From: Chryseobacterium sp. Leaf201
Lineage (GTDB): Bacteria; Bacteroidota; Bacteroidia; Flavobacteriales; Weeksellaceae
Assembly: GCF_001421435.1 (NCBI RefSeq)
Contig: NZ_LMKA01000090.1
Location: 47,020 to 111,019, forward strand
DNA length: 64,000 bases
Reading direction: 5' to 3'
In this document: positions 16,246 to 25,588 of the stretch, one piece after another
How positions within the stretch are numbered: position 1 is the stretch's first letter
How the letters are laid out: each line of letters opens with the position of its first letter
Translations under genes and position numbers: made by a program
The notes under the pieces: generated by a model
Told to the model about the DNA's origin: nothing
Database searches by the model: none
The model's input: only the letters and a program-made list of their open reading frames with translations

Positions 16246-16995
16246 ATGAAGAAAGTAATTTTTCTGGCACTTATCTCGTGCGCAACGCTTAATAAAGCAC
16301 AAAGCTGGTCATTAACCGGGAACAGCGGAACAAATCCTCCGGCCAACTTCCTCGGAACGCTTGATGCCAAAGATCTAACCTTTAAAACGAACAATACCGA
16401 AAGATTTAAAATCGGGCAGGGAACCTTTTTATTCAATACCAGTACGGTAAGCGGTGATGGCGTAGACTTTATTGATAATTCGCCCAACAGAAACGCCGGT
16501 ACAGATATTGTATGGATTTCAAGTTCACAAAGCCAGGCCAATGATGTCGGCCTTCTGACCCTGTCGTCATCAAATTGGCAGTATCCTGTATTCAGTGCCC
16601 GTGAAAACGGTAAAATACTGATGGGCGTAGCATGGAACAATACGGGAATGGTTTCCTGCTCAGACTGCAATACCTACAGACTGTTTGTAAAAGACGGAAT
16701 AAAAACAGAAAAGATCAAAGTGGAAATTGCGTCTGCCAGCGGTTGGGCAGATTATGTTTTTGATAAAGATTATCAGTTGAAACCGTTGGAGGAAGTCAAA
16801 TCCTACATCAATAAAAATAAGCATTTACCGGAAGTGCCCTCTGCAGAGGAAGCCGTGAAAAATGGCGTGGAACTGAAGGAAATGAATGTCATCCTGCTGA
16901 AAAAGGTTGAAGAACTGACGCTGCATTTAATTGAGATGAATGAAAAAGTAAAGGCACAGGAAGAAAGGATAAAGTTAATTGAAAAAACAAAGTGA
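16246..16995 (+). CDS. secreted tail-fibre-like/adhesin-like protein with C-terminal coiled coil
   Basis: Encodes 249 residues. A signal peptide ends near LNKAQS. The middle resembles the beta-rich stalk of the Bacteroidota proteins loosely named tail fibre domain proteins, and the C-terminus has their typical signature: GWADYVFDKDYQLKPLEEV, INKNKHLPEVPSAEE, GVELKEMNVILLKKVEEL, then a coiled coil (about 205-249). These proteins probably trimerise at the cell surface; the exact role is unknown. The stop codon overlaps the start of the metallopeptidase gene, so the two are co-translated. Confidence 0.8.
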   Translation: MKKVIFLALISCATLNKAQSWSLTGNSGTNPPANFLGTLDAKDLTFKTNNTERFKIGQGTFLFNTSTVSGDGVDFIDNSPNRNAGTDIVWISSSQSQANDVGLLTLSSSNWQYPVFSARENGKILMGVAWNNTGMVSCSDCNTYRLFVKDGIKTEKIKVEIASASGWADYVFDKDYQLKPLEEVKSYINKNKHLPEVPSAEEAVKNGVELKEMNVILLKKVEELTLHLIEMNEKVKAQEERIKLIEKTK

Positions 16996-18614
16996 TGATG
17001 AAGAATATATTTTTCCTCATACTTTTGACAGTTGCTTTTACCGGTATAAAAGCACAGAAGGAAAATCCTTTTGATGTTGCGTGTGCAATGCAGAAAGACC
17101 CGAAGATAACGGGAATTGAAAATTCCGTGAAAAACAGCCTGCAGACTTTAAACATGAACTGTGGCAATACTTCGCCGTATTATTATGATAACAGTCTGTA
17201 CATGCCCCAAGCCGCTGATGACGTTATTTATATAAAATTAAATTTTATATTCTTAACCAAGCCGGACGGTACAGGTAATTTTGAACAGAATAATCCTGAT
17301 CACATCCAGGTTATTGATGATATCGTTGCTGCAATGAATAACAGATTAGCCAACCTGGGACAGCCCGTTGCAGGATGTAACGGTTACGGACAGGCTAATT
17401 TTACCAATACTAAAATTCAGACGGTTGTAAATAAAATATGGAAAGCTGATCCCGCCTGGGATTATCTGTATACAGGCTATGATCCTAATTTAGGGCCTTT
17501 AGGCGGTAACATGCCTCTGTATCCTCCTTCTTCAGATTATTATTATACTTATCTGGATAGTGATCCTTCGATTCCTTCAGGCATCAATGTAGTATTTGCC
17601 AATAACGGCAACATTTATAATAATTATATAGCAACAGGAGATTACAGCGCATCATCCGGTGAAGGATGGGCAGCCGCTGAATTCCCATACCAGGCCCCTA
17701 TTGATAGGAAATTAAGGCAGTTCTGGCCCAATCTGTTCAATAAGTATTTGTATATGAAAAATTTTGTAGTCAATAATCCTACTTGGGGCAGCCAGCCCTG
17801 GTCTGTAGTAAGGCAGTGGCTTGTAGGGATGGGCTATACCAGTTTTCCACATGAGCTTGGACATAACCTGGGGCTGTATCATCATGACTGCGGTTCTAAT
17901 ATTATGAGCTATGATCCGGGTAACCATGATTATTTTAGCAGGGATAATATCGCAACTATGTATTTTAGTGCTTCAGTCACCAGTGCGAGACAGTATTTTA
18001 CCGATAACTCCTTTAAAACAACCAATATCAATGTAACTTCAAACCAGCTTTGGGATATTGATTTCAGGAACTATTCCAATGTTAAGATTGATAACAATTC
18101 CAGCCTGAAAACAACGTGCAAGCTGATCATGGCACCTGAAAGCAGGGTGGTGGTAAAAAGCGGAAGCAACTTTATTATTGAAGGTGCGGATGTGAGTTCT
18201 GCCAACAATACAAGCTGGAAAGGGATAAAAGTGGAAGGAACCGGATACTGTCTCATCTTACCGGATACCAAGATTGATAACGGATATTTTTATGTGTATG
18301 CAGACAACACCGTCTTACCGAATCTGAAAAGTGCAGAAAAGGAACTTGCAAAGCCTGATTCCAAAATTGTAAAAAATAATCCGGCAGTTTCAGATGTATT
18401 CAGGATTTTCCCTAACCCGACCGGGGATTTTATTAATATACAGACAGATGATGAAATAATATCAGGTTCAGTATATAACATATCCGGACAGAAGATCATA
18501 ACCGTTGAACAGAATAACAAGAGAATTGATGTTCAGTCCATCCCAAGCGGAATGTACCTGCTGGAAGTAAAAACCAAAACCAGAACAATAACAGAAAAGT
18601 TCATTAAAAAGTAA
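16995..18614 (+). CDS. secreted metzincin metallopeptidase with T9SS sorting domain
   Basis: Encodes about 539 residues. ATG at 16995 overlaps the preceding stop (TGATG); an ATG three bases further on is equally possible. After a signal peptide (ending GIKAQ) comes a zinc protease domain with FPHELGHNLGLYHHDC, i.e. HExxHxxGxxH, and the Met-turn NIMSYDPGNHDYFS, about residues 285-315. These mark a metzincin, closest in look to pappalysin-like M43 enzymes. The last 75 residues (FPNPTGDFINIQTDD ... SGMYLLEVKTKTRTITEKFIKK) are a type A T9SS sorting domain, so the enzyme is exported across the outer membrane. It sits between nusG and rplK. Confidence 0.88.
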   Translation: MMKNIFFLILLTVAFTGIKAQKENPFDVACAMQKDPKITGIENSVKNSLQTLNMNCGNTSPYYYDNSLYMPQAADDVIYIKLNFIFLTKPDGTGNFEQNNPDHIQVIDDIVAAMNNRLANLGQPVAGCNGYGQANFTNTKIQTVVNKIWKADPAWDYLYTGYDPNLGPLGGNMPLYPPSSDYYYTYLDSDPSIPSGINVVFANNGNIYNNYIATGDYSASSGEGWAAAEFPYQAPIDRKLRQFWPNLFNKYLYMKNFVVNNPTWGSQPWSVVRQWLVGMGYTSFPHELGHNLGLYHHDCGSNIMSYDPGNHDYFSRDNIATMYFSASVTSARQYFTDNSFKTTNINVTSNQLWDIDFRNYSNVKIDNNSSLKTTCKLIMAPESRVVVKSGSNFIIEGADVSSANNTSWKGIKVEGTGYCLILPDTKIDNGYFYVYADNTVLPNLKSAEKELAKPDSKIVKNNPAVSDVFRIFPNPTGDFINIQTDDEIISGSVYNISGQKIITVEQNNKRIDVQSIPSGMYLLEVKTKTRTITEKFIKK

Positions 18615-18685
18615 TTACAGTTACCGAATATCATGCTGAATGACAGTATGAATGAACAGCAATATGCATCTGTTTCATAAACATA

Positions 18686-18718
18686 AAATTACCGTTTAGC
18701 AATAAACGGTAATTTTTA
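18686..18718 (+). terminator. intrinsic terminator after the metzincin gene
   Basis: TTACCGTTTA (18689-18698) pairs perfectly with TAAACGGTAA (18703-18712) around GCAA and is followed by TTTTTATT. It isolates the accessory block from the ribosomal protein operon. Confidence 0.9.
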
Positions 18719-18787
18719 TTAATACTCATACTGAAGGTGGATAATACAGATTATGTATTAATTTCTGAACTTTAATGAGTTAACAGT

Positions 18788-18817
18788 TTGCTATTCCAAA
18801 AATATTTTATACTTTTG
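18788..18817 (+). promoter_or_regulatory. promoter of the rplKAJL operon
   Basis: TTG at 18788-18790, 19 nt spacer, TACTTTTG at 18810-18817: an exact match to the Bacteroidota consensus TTG-N19-TAnnTTTG. This is the best promoter in the window. It leaves a leader of about 90 nt before rplK. Confidence 0.88.
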
Positions 18818-18828
18818 CAATCCGAAAA

Positions 18829-18862
18829 GTAGGTTCATCTAATGTGAGAATGGGTAACCTGC
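18829..18862 (+). promoter_or_regulatory. leader hairpin of rplK operon
   Basis: GTAGGTT (18829-18835) can pair with AACCTGC (18856-18862) around a 20-nt loop in the 5' leader. Ribosomal protein operons are often autoregulated by L1 or L10 binding to leader RNA; whether this hairpin does so is inference. Confidence 0.35.
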
Positions 18863-18914
18863 TGAATAATAATGCTTCCAAACTCATTAATTATTCAAAT
18901 TTAAAAAACAAAAA

Positions 18915-19358
18915 ATGGCTAAAAAAGTCTTTAAAATGGTAAAACTTCAGGTGAAAGGTGGCGCAGCTAACCCTTCTCCACCGGTAGGTCCAGCATTGGG
19001 TTCTGCAGGTGTGAACATCATGGAGTTTTGTAAGCAATTTAACGGGAGAACCCAAGATAAGCCAGGGCAAGTTTTACCTGTAGTAATTACAGTGTACGAA
19101 GACAAATCTTTTGAATTCGTAATTAAAACTCCACCTGCAGCGATCCAATTAATGGATGCAGCTAAAATCAAGGGAGGTTCCGGTGAACCGAACAGAAACA
19201 AAGTAGGTTCTGTATCATGGGATCAGGTAAAGAAGATTGCTGAAGATAAAATGGGCGACCTTAACTGCTTCACAATGGATTCAGCTATTTCTATGGTAGC
19301 AGGTACTGCAAGATCTATGGGATTAAGAGTAACAGGAACTAAACCAGCTAACGCTTAA
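18915..19358 (+). CDS. rplK: 50S ribosomal protein L11
   Basis: Encodes 147 residues. [22 protein letters not shown] near the N-terminus and GTARSMGL near the C-terminus are hallmarks of L11, including the Pro-rich turn PSPPVGP. L11 forms the stalk base and GTPase-associated centre of the large subunit. It is first in the rplK-A-J-L unit, 11 nt before rplA, and is preceded by a consensus promoter instead of following nusG directly. Confidence 0.98.
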   Translation: MAKKVFKMVKLQVKGGAANPSPPVGPALGSAGVNIMEFCKQFNGRTQDKPGQVLPVVITVYEDKSFEFVIKTPPAAIQLMDAAKIKGGSGEPNRNKVGSVSWDQVKKIAEDKMGDLNCFTMDSAISMVAGTARSMGLRVTGTKPANA

Positions 19359-19369
19359 AACTTATTGAA

Positions 19370-20062
19370 ATGGCAAAATTAACTAAAAAGCAAAAGGAAG
19401 CTTTAAGCAAAGTAGAAAAAGGAAGAATCTATAACCTTGAAGAAGGTTCAGCTCTTGTAAAAGAAGTGAACACAGCAAAGTTTGATGCTTCTGTAGATAT
19501 CGCTGTACGTTTAGGTGTAGACCCTAGAAAAGCAAACCAGATGGTAAGAGGTGTTGTATCTCTTCCTCACGGTACCGGTAAAGATATCAAAGTTTTGGCT
19601 TTGGTAACTCCGGATAAAGAAGCAGAAGCTAAAGAAGCGGGTGCTGACTATGTAGGTCTTGACGAATATTTACAAAAAATAAAAGAAGGCTGGACAGATG
19701 TTGACGTTATCGTTACTATGCCGGCTGTTATGGGTAAATTAGGACCTTTGGGTAGAGTTTTAGGACCAAGAGGTTTGATGCCTAACCCGAAATCAGGTAC
19801 GGTAACGATGGAAATCGGTAAAGCGGTAACTGAAGTAAAAGCAGGTAAAATTGACTTCAAAGTAGACAAATACGGTATTATCCACGCTGGTATCGGTAAA
19901 GTATCTTTCGATGCTGCCAAAATCAAGGAAAATGCGCAGGAATTGATTTCTACATTGATCAAAATGAAACCGACTGCTGCTAAAGGTACTTATGTGAAGA
20001 GCATTTATCTGTCTTCTACCATGAGCCCGGGTATTGCAATCGATACTAAAGCTGTTAACTAA
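19370..20062 (+). CDS. rplA: 50S ribosomal protein L1
   Basis: Encodes 230 residues, normal for the family. The motifs [32 protein letters not shown] and [11 protein letters not shown] identify L1, the mobile stalk protein that helps release deacylated tRNA from the E site and in many bacteria represses its own operon by binding leader mRNA. It lies 11 nt after rplK and 17 nt before rplJ. Confidence 0.98.
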   Translation: MAKLTKKQKEALSKVEKGRIYNLEEGSALVKEVNTAKFDASVDIAVRLGVDPRKANQMVRGVVSLPHGTGKDIKVLALVTPDKEAEAKEAGADYVGLDEYLQKIKEGWTDVDVIVTMPAVMGKLGPLGRVLGPRGLMPNPKSGTVTMEIGKAVTEVKAGKIDFKVDKYGIIHAGIGKVSFDAAKIKENAQELISTLIKMKPTAAKGTYVKSIYLSSTMSPGIAIDTKAVN

Positions 20063-20079
20063 TTATAATCCTTAAGACA

Positions 20080-20670
20080 ATGACAAAAGACCAAAAAGTT
20101 GTAGCAATACAAGAGATCAAAGATTTGCTTCAGGATGCTAAAGTAGTTTATGTAGCTGATCTAGACGGTTTGAACGCTGCTAAATCTTCAGATTTCAGAA
20201 GACAGGCTTTCAAGCAGAATATTAAAGTGAAAGTGGTAAAAAATACACTTTTACAAAAAGCAATGGAGCAGATTGAAGGAGTAGACTACTCTGAAATGTT
20301 TGAAACATTCAAAGGAAACTCTGCTTTGATGATTGCTGAAACGGCTAATGCCCCTGCAAAATTAATCAAAGACTTCAGAAAGAAAGAAGAAAAGCCGGCG
20401 TTGAAGTCTGCTTTTGTACAGGAAACTTTCTATGTTGGTGACAATAATCTTGATGCCTTAGTAAGTATTAAGTCAAGAGAAGAAATGATCGGTGAAATCA
20501 TCGGCTTACTTCAGTCTCCAATCCAGAGAGTGGTTTCTGCTCTTCAAAATAAATCTGAATCAACAGAAGCAAACGCTGAAGAAGCGGCGGCTCCTGCTGA
20601 AGAAGAAAAAGCTGCTGACGCTCCTGAAGCATCTGCAGAAAGCACCGAAGAAACTCCGGCTGCTGAATAA
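20080..20670 (+). CDS. rplJ: 50S ribosomal protein L10
   Basis: Encodes 196 residues. The N-terminal RNA-binding part (VVYVADLDGLNAAKSSDFRRQ, KVVKNTLLQKAM) and the helical stalk region that binds L7/L12 dimers are present. The protein is about 25 residues longer than the E. coli form because of a low-complexity acidic Ala/Glu tail (about 165-196), a feature seen in flavobacterial L10. It anchors L7/L12 in the ribosomal stalk. rplL follows after 46 nt. Confidence 0.97.
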   Translation: MTKDQKVVAIQEIKDLLQDAKVVYVADLDGLNAAKSSDFRRQAFKQNIKVKVVKNTLLQKAMEQIEGVDYSEMFETFKGNSALMIAETANAPAKLIKDFRKKEEKPALKSAFVQETFYVGDNNLDALVSIKSREEMIGEIIGLLQSPIQRVVSALQNKSESTEANAEEAAAPAEEEKAADAPEASAESTEETPAAE

Positions 20671-20716
20671 TTACACTCAAAAAATTAAATAAATAATCAA
20701 CAAAAACATTACAACA

Positions 20717-21085
20717 ATGTCAGATTTAAAAAATTTAGCTGAAACGCTAGTAAACTTAACCGTAAAAGACGTAAACGAATTAGCTGCTATCCTTAAGGAC
20801 GAGTACGGAATTGAGCCGGCTGCTGCTGCAGTTGTTATGGCTGGTCCTGGTGCAGGAGAAGCTGCTGAAGAGAAAACTGAATTCGACGTAATTCTTAAAG
20901 CTGCAGGTGCATCTAAATTGGCAATCGTTAAATTGGTAAAAGATTTAACTGGTGCTGGTCTTAAAGAAGCTAAAGATATCGTAGACGGAGCTCCGGCTGC
21001 TATCAAAACAGGGATCTCTAAAGACGAAGCTGAAGCGCTTAAAAAGCAATTAGAAGAAGCTGGTGCTGAAGTAGAATTGAAATAA
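20717..21085 (+). CDS. rplL: 50S ribosomal protein L7/L12
   Basis: Encodes 122 residues. The N-terminal dimerisation domain, Ala/Gly-rich hinge (about 37-50) and the C-terminal factor-binding domain with [32 protein letters not shown] and [11 protein letters not shown] are complete. It recruits translational GTPases to the ribosome. It is the last gene of the unit; a terminator begins 25 nt after the stop, so it is uncoupled from rpoB. Confidence 0.98.
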   Translation: MSDLKNLAETLVNLTVKDVNELAAILKDEYGIEPAAAAVVMAGPGAGEAAEEKTEFDVILKAAGASKLAIVKLVKDLTGAGLKEAKDIVDGAPAAIKTGISKDEAEALKKQLEEAGAEVELK

Positions 21086-21109
21086 TTCTGGTTTTTTACC
21101 TTAAAATAT

Positions 21110-21138
21110 AAGCCCGGGCATTATGTCCGGGCTTTTTG
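21110..21138 (+). terminator. intrinsic terminator after rplL
   Basis: AAGCCCGG (21110-21117) pairs with CCGGGCTT (21127-21134) around a loop of about 9 nt and is followed by TTTTG. It separates rplL from rpoB. Confidence 0.85.
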
Positions 21139-21191
21139 TTGTTGAAAATTTCGTAATTACCTTAGGGAAATATAATCCGGCATATTTATTT

Positions 21192-21279
21192 GGAGCTTTA
21201 TCCCGCTATCCGCTTTTACTCCTCGCCCCCTCCTGAAGCCCTGCTGCTGCGGGGTATCCGCTTCTATCGGGGCTAAGGA
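21192..21279. repeat. interspersed noncoding element between rplL and rpoB
   Basis: A G+C-rich block in an A+T-rich gap begins GGAGCTTTATCCCGCTATCC and ends ATCGGGGCTAAGGAT, with related CCCGCTATCCGC and GGGGTATCCGC segments inside. From memory, sequences of this shape (GGAGCT...CCGCTATCCG...GGGGCTA) recur between genes in Flavobacteriia. Only one copy is present in this window, so its repeat nature here rests on that recollection. Confidence 0.5.
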
Positions 21280-21334
21280 TACAGACCGTTTGTATTTATT
21301 TAAGTCTTAACTGATTCATTATGAAACAGTTTAT

Positions 21335-21365
21335 TTGTTATTTCAGATAAATTGTTGTATCTTTG
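21335..21365 (+). promoter_or_regulatory. promoter of rpoBC
   Basis: TTG (21335-21337), 20 nt, TATCTTTG (21358-21365) fits the consensus. It drives rpoBC apart from rplL and implies a transcript starting near 21372. Confidence 0.75.
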
Positions 21366-21371
21366 CCTCTC

Positions 21372-21683
21372 TTTTGGCGCGAATAATTGTACATACATCT
21401 ATAAAATATTGAATCCCAGCTCTTTCATACAAGTGAAAGGGATTTCGTGTTTATGGATAATATGGCAGGCCTTGCCCAAAAGTAATAAAAATATTTTGCA
21501 TTACGCTGTGAAAAGATATACCAGCGTTGCAGTTAGAAAGAGCCAACTATAAAGTTTAAAGAAATAAAGGTCCTTTGTGAGCGCCAAAAACACTTTAACC
21601 TTTTGATTTTTAACTTGCTTTTTGCCTTTTTCTGATATTTTTTGTAAATCAAAATATTTTTTAACCCTTTCTTTAAAAGTTTT
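21372..21683 (+). other. long 5' leader of rpoBC
   Basis: About 310 nt lie between the predicted start of transcription and the rpoB ATG. The leader holds a small hairpin (CTTTCATAC ... GTGAAAG near 21421-21440), a possible 10-codon frame beginning at 21451 (MDNMAGLAQK), and a T-rich stretch before rpoB. No known riboswitch or protein-binding element is recognised. Confidence 0.45.
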
Positions 21684-24600
21684 ATGAGTAAAACAACAGC
21701 AACAACTAAGGGAACGCCGAGAATTAATTTCTCTTCAGCAAAAGGAAAAATCATCACTCCTGACTTCCTGGATATCCAGATCGAGTCTTTCAGAGAGTTT
21801 TTTCAGCTGGATACGCTTCCTGAAGACAGAACGGATGAAGGTCTTTACAAGACTTTTCAGGAAAATTTCCCGATTACAGACTCCAGAAACCAATTCGTAT
21901 TGGAATTCCTGGATTATCTGGTAGATTCTCCACGTTATTCAATTGACGAGTGTGTGGAAAGAGGACTTACGTATTCCGTTCCTCTTAAAGCAAGACTTAA
22001 ATTGTATTGTACAGACCCTGAGCACGAGGATTTCCAGACCGTGGTTCAGGATGTATACTTAGGCCCGGTTCCTTATATGACGCCTAGTGGATCTTTCATC
22101 ATCAACGGTGCTGAGAGAGTTATTGTTACGCAGCTTCACCGTTCACCCGGTGTATTCTTCGGACAGACTTACCACGCAAACGGAACCAAACTTTATTATT
22201 CAAGAATCATCCCTTTCAAAGGGTCTTGGATGGAATTTACAACCGATATCAACAGCGTAATGTACGCGTATATCGACCGTAAGAAAAAATTACCGCTAAC
22301 TACATTGTTAAGAGCAATCGGTTATGAGTCTGACAAGGATATCCTTCAGATCTTTGACCTTGCTGAAGAAGTGAAAGTTTCTAAAGCTGCCCTTAAAAAA
22401 GTAGAAGGAAGAACATTGGCTGCGAGAGTTTTGAACACATGGTTCGAAGATTTCGTAGATGAAGATACAGGTGAAGTGGTTTCTATCGAAAGAAACGAAA
22501 TTATCCTGGACAGAGAAACGATTCTTGAAAAAGAACACCTGGATCTTATCCTGGACGCTGGTGTGAAATCAATCCTGATTCACAAAGAAAACAGCAACGA
22601 ATTCTCTATTATCCAGAATACGTTACAGAAAGACCCTACCAACTCTGAAAAAGAAGCGGTAGAATATATTTACCGTCAGTTAAGAAATGCAGATCCGCCC
22701 GATGAGGAAACAGCAAGAGGAATTATTGAAAAATTATTCTTCTCTGAGCAGAGGTATTCATTAGGGGAAGTTGGACGTTACAGACTGAACAAAAAGTTAG
22801 GCCTTAACATCCCTACTACCACTGAGGTTCTTACGAAAGAAGATATCATCGCGATCGTAAGACACTTAATCGAGCTTGTTAATTCCAAAGCGGAGGTTGA
22901 TGATATTGACCACTTATCCAACAGAAGAATTAAAACGGTTGGTGAGCAGTTGGCAGGACAGTTCGGTGTAGGTCTATCAAGAATTGCAAGAACCATCAAG
23001 GAGAGAATGAACGTTAGAGATAACGAAATCTTTACTCCGCTTGACCTTGTGAATGCAAAGACGTTAACATCCGTAATTAACTCGTTCTTCGGTACCAACC
23101 AGCTTTCTCAGTTCATGGACCAGACCAACCCGCTGTCAGAAATCACGCACAAGCGTAGACTTTCTGCCCTGGGACCTGGTGGTTTATCAAGAGAAAGAGC
23201 AGGTTTCGAGGTTCGTGACGTTCACCATACCCACTACGGAAGAATCTGCCCGATTGAAACTCCGGAAGGACCAAACATCGGTTTGATTTCATCTTTGGGT
23301 ATTTATGCTAAAATCAACAGACTTGGTTTTATCGAAACACCATACAGAAAAGTAGCTGACAGCAAGATTGATCTTAATGCTGACCCGATCTACTTAAATG
23401 CGGAAGACGAAGAAGACAAAGTAATTGCCCAGGCAAACGTTGAGCTGAACGATAACGGTGAATTCTTAACAGACAGGATTATTGCAAGACTGGATGGTGA
23501 TTACCCGGTAGTGGAGCCTTCTCAGGTCAACCTTATCGACGTGGCACCTAACCAGATTTCCGGTATTTCAGCTTCACTGATTCCATTCCTGGAACATGAT
23601 GATGCGAACCGTGCATTGATGGGATCCAACATGATGCGTCAGGCAGTTCCTCTATTGAAGCCGCAGGCTCCGATTGTAGGTACAGGGCTTGAGCAGCAGG
23701 TGGCAAGAGATTCAAGAATTTTGATCAATGCTGAAGGTACCGGTACGGTAGAATACGTAGATGCAGATAAGATCATTATTAAATATGAAAGAAGCGAAGA
23801 CGAGGATTTAGTACAGTTTGAGTCTGCTACAAAAACATATAAACTGACCAAGTTCAGAAAAACCAACCAGAGTACAACCATTACCCTGAGACCAAACGTA
23901 AGAGTAGGGGATACAGTGGAAAAAGGACAGGTGCTTTGTGACGGTTATGCTACTGAAAAAGGAGAACTGGCTTTAGGTAGAAACCTGGTGGTGGCCTTTA
24001 TGCCTTGGAAAGGGTACAACTTTGAGGATGCAATCGTAATTAACGAAAAAGTTGTTCGTGAAGACTGGTTTACTTCGATCCACGTAGATGAATATTCTCT
24101 TGAAGTTCGTGATACCAAATTAGGTATGGAAGAACTGACAGCAGATATCCCTAACGTTTCTGAAGAAGCTACCAAAGATCTTGACGAAAACGGAATGATC
24201 AGAATCGGTGCTGAAGTGAAGCCTGGTGATATCATGATCGGTAAGATTACACCGAAAGGAGAATCTGACCCGACTCCGGAAGAAAAGCTTTTGAGAGCAA
24301 TCTTCGGAGACAAGGCAGGTGATGTAAAAGATGCTTCATTGAAAGCTGACTCTTCATTAAGAGGGGTGGTGATCAATAAAAAATTATTCTCAAGAAATAT
24401 TAAGGATAAAAAGAAAAGAAGCGAAGAAAAACTTAAGCTTGAAGAGATTGAAAATACCTACAAAGCTAAGTTTGACGAACTGAGAAATACTTTAATCGAG
24501 AAACTGAATACGCTGGTTAGCGGTAAAACTTCTCAGGGGGTGAAAAATGACCTTGATGAAGAAATTATCGGTAAAGGAATTAAATTCACGCATAAATTAT

Positions 24601-25505
24601 TAACATCCGTTGAAGATTACGTTAACGTAAGCGGTGCAGACTGGACGGTTGATAATGATAAGAATGAATTGATCAAGCAGTTGATTCACAACTATAAAAT
24701 CAAATTCAATGATATCCAGGGGGTTAAAAACCGTGAGAAATTCGCAATTTCTATCGGGGATGAACTGCCTGCAGGTATTATGAAGCTGGCTAAAGTATAC
24801 ATCGCTAAAAAACGTAAGCTGAATGTAGGGGATAAGATGGCAGGACGTCACGGTAACAAAGGGATCGTATCAAGAATCGTTCGTGAAGAAGATATGCCGT
24901 TCCTTGAAGACGGGACACCGGTAGACATCGTATTGAACCCGCTTGGGGTACCTTCCCGTATGAACATCGGACAGATCTATGAAACCGTTCTTGGATGGGC
25001 CGGTCAGAAATTAGGAATGAAGTTCGCTACGCCGATCTTTGATGGGGCTACGCTTGATCAGATTACGGAGTATACAGAGAAAGCAGGTCTTCCTAAATTC
25101 GGTCACACGTATCTTTATGACGGAGGTACAGGAGAAAGATTTACACAGGCAGCAACCGTAGGTATTATCTACATGCTGAAATTAGGACACATGGTTGATG
25201 ATAAAATGCACGCACGTTCTATCGGACCTTACTCATTGATTACCCAGCAGCCGTTAGGAGGTAAAGCTCAGTTCGGTGGACAGAGATTCGGAGAGATGGA
25301 GGTTTGGGCTCTTGAAGCATTTGGAGCATCCAATATCCTGAGAGAAATCCTGACTGTAAAATCTGATGACGTAATTGGTAGAGCGAAAACTTATGAAGCC
25401 ATTGCGAAAGGTGAATCGATGCCGGAACCTGGTATTCCTGAATCTTTCAACGTATTACTTCACGAGTTACAAGGACTTGGACTTGATGTAAGACTTGAGG
25501 AATAA
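21684..25505 (+). CDS. rpoB: DNA-directed RNA polymerase subunit beta
   Basis: Encodes 1273 residues. Recognisable blocks include the beta-lobe region [13 protein letters not shown], the rifampicin-binding cluster from [19 protein letters not shown] (about residue 473 on) followed by [10 protein letters not shown], and the C-terminal [20 protein letters not shown]. The residues equivalent to E. coli D516, H526 and S531 are the sensitive-type Asp, His and Ser. The subunit forms half of the catalytic cleft. It precedes rpoC by 83 nt and has its own promoter and long leader. Confidence 0.99.
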   Translation: MSKTTATTKGTPRINFSSAKGKIITPDFLDIQIESFREFFQLDTLPEDRTDEGLYKTFQENFPITDSRNQFVLEFLDYLVDSPRYSIDECVERGLTYSVPLKARLKLYCTDPEHEDFQTVVQDVYLGPVPYMTPSGSFIINGAERVIVTQLHRSPGVFFGQTYHANGTKLYYSRIIPFKGSWMEFTTDINSVMYAYIDRKKKLPLTTLLRAIGYESDKDILQIFDLAEEVKVSKAALKKVEGRTLAARVLNTWFEDFVDEDTGEVVSIERNEIILDRETILEKEHLDLILDAGVKSILIHKENSNEFSIIQNTLQKDPTNSEKEAVEYIYRQLRNADPPDEETARGIIEKLFFSEQRYSLGEVGRYRLNKKLGLNIPTTTEVLTKEDIIAIVRHLIELVNSKAEVDDIDHLSNRRIKTVGEQLAGQFGVGLSRIARTIKERMNVRDNEIFTPLDLVNAKTLTSVINSFFGTNQLSQFMDQTNPLSEITHKRRLSALGPGGLSRERAGFEVRDVHHTHYGRICPIETPEGPNIGLISSLGIYAKINRLGFIETPYRKVADSKIDLNADPIYLNAEDEEDKVIAQANVELNDNGEFLTDRIIARLDGDYPVVEPSQVNLIDVAPNQISGISASLIPFLEHDDANRALMGSNMMRQAVPLLKPQAPIVGTGLEQQVARDSRILINAEGTGTVEYVDADKIIIKYERSEDEDLVQFESATKTYKLTKFRKTNQSTTITLRPNVRVGDTVEKGQVLCDGYATEKGELALGRNLVVAFMPWKGYNFEDAIVINEKVVREDWFTSIHVDEYSLEVRDTKLGMEELTADIPNVSEEATKDLDENGMIRIGAEVKPGDIMIGKITPKGESDPTPEEKLLRAIFGDKAGDVKDASLKADSSLRGVVINKKLFSRNIKDKKKRSEEKLKLEEIENTYKAKFDELRNTLIEKLNTLVSGKTSQGVKNDLDEEIIGKGIKFTHKLLTSVEDYVNVSGADWTVDNDKNELIKQLIHNYKIKFNDIQGVKNREKFAISIGDELPAGIMKLAKVYIAKKRKLNVGDKMAGRHGNKGIVSRIVREEDMPFLEDGTPVDIVLNPLGVPSRMNIGQIYETVLGWAGQKLGMKFATPIFDGATLDQITEYTEKAGLPKFGHTYLYDGGTGERFTQAATVGIIYMLKLGHMVDDKMHARSIGPYSLITQQPLGGKAQFGGQRFGEMEVWALEAFGASNILREILTVKSDDVIGRAKTYEAIAKGESMPEPGIPESFNVLLHELQGLGLDVRLEE

Positions 25506-25588
25506 TTTTAAATTTTGAATGTTGAATTTTGAATCGGTTCAGAATTCTATAATCCGGAATTTATAATCCAAAATCTAAAATCTAAAAA

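Noticed and set aside
21352..21552. 66-codon frame in the rpoBC leader
   Set aside because: Begins within the rpoB promoter at a TTG, so it would not be transcribed whole; no protein motif.
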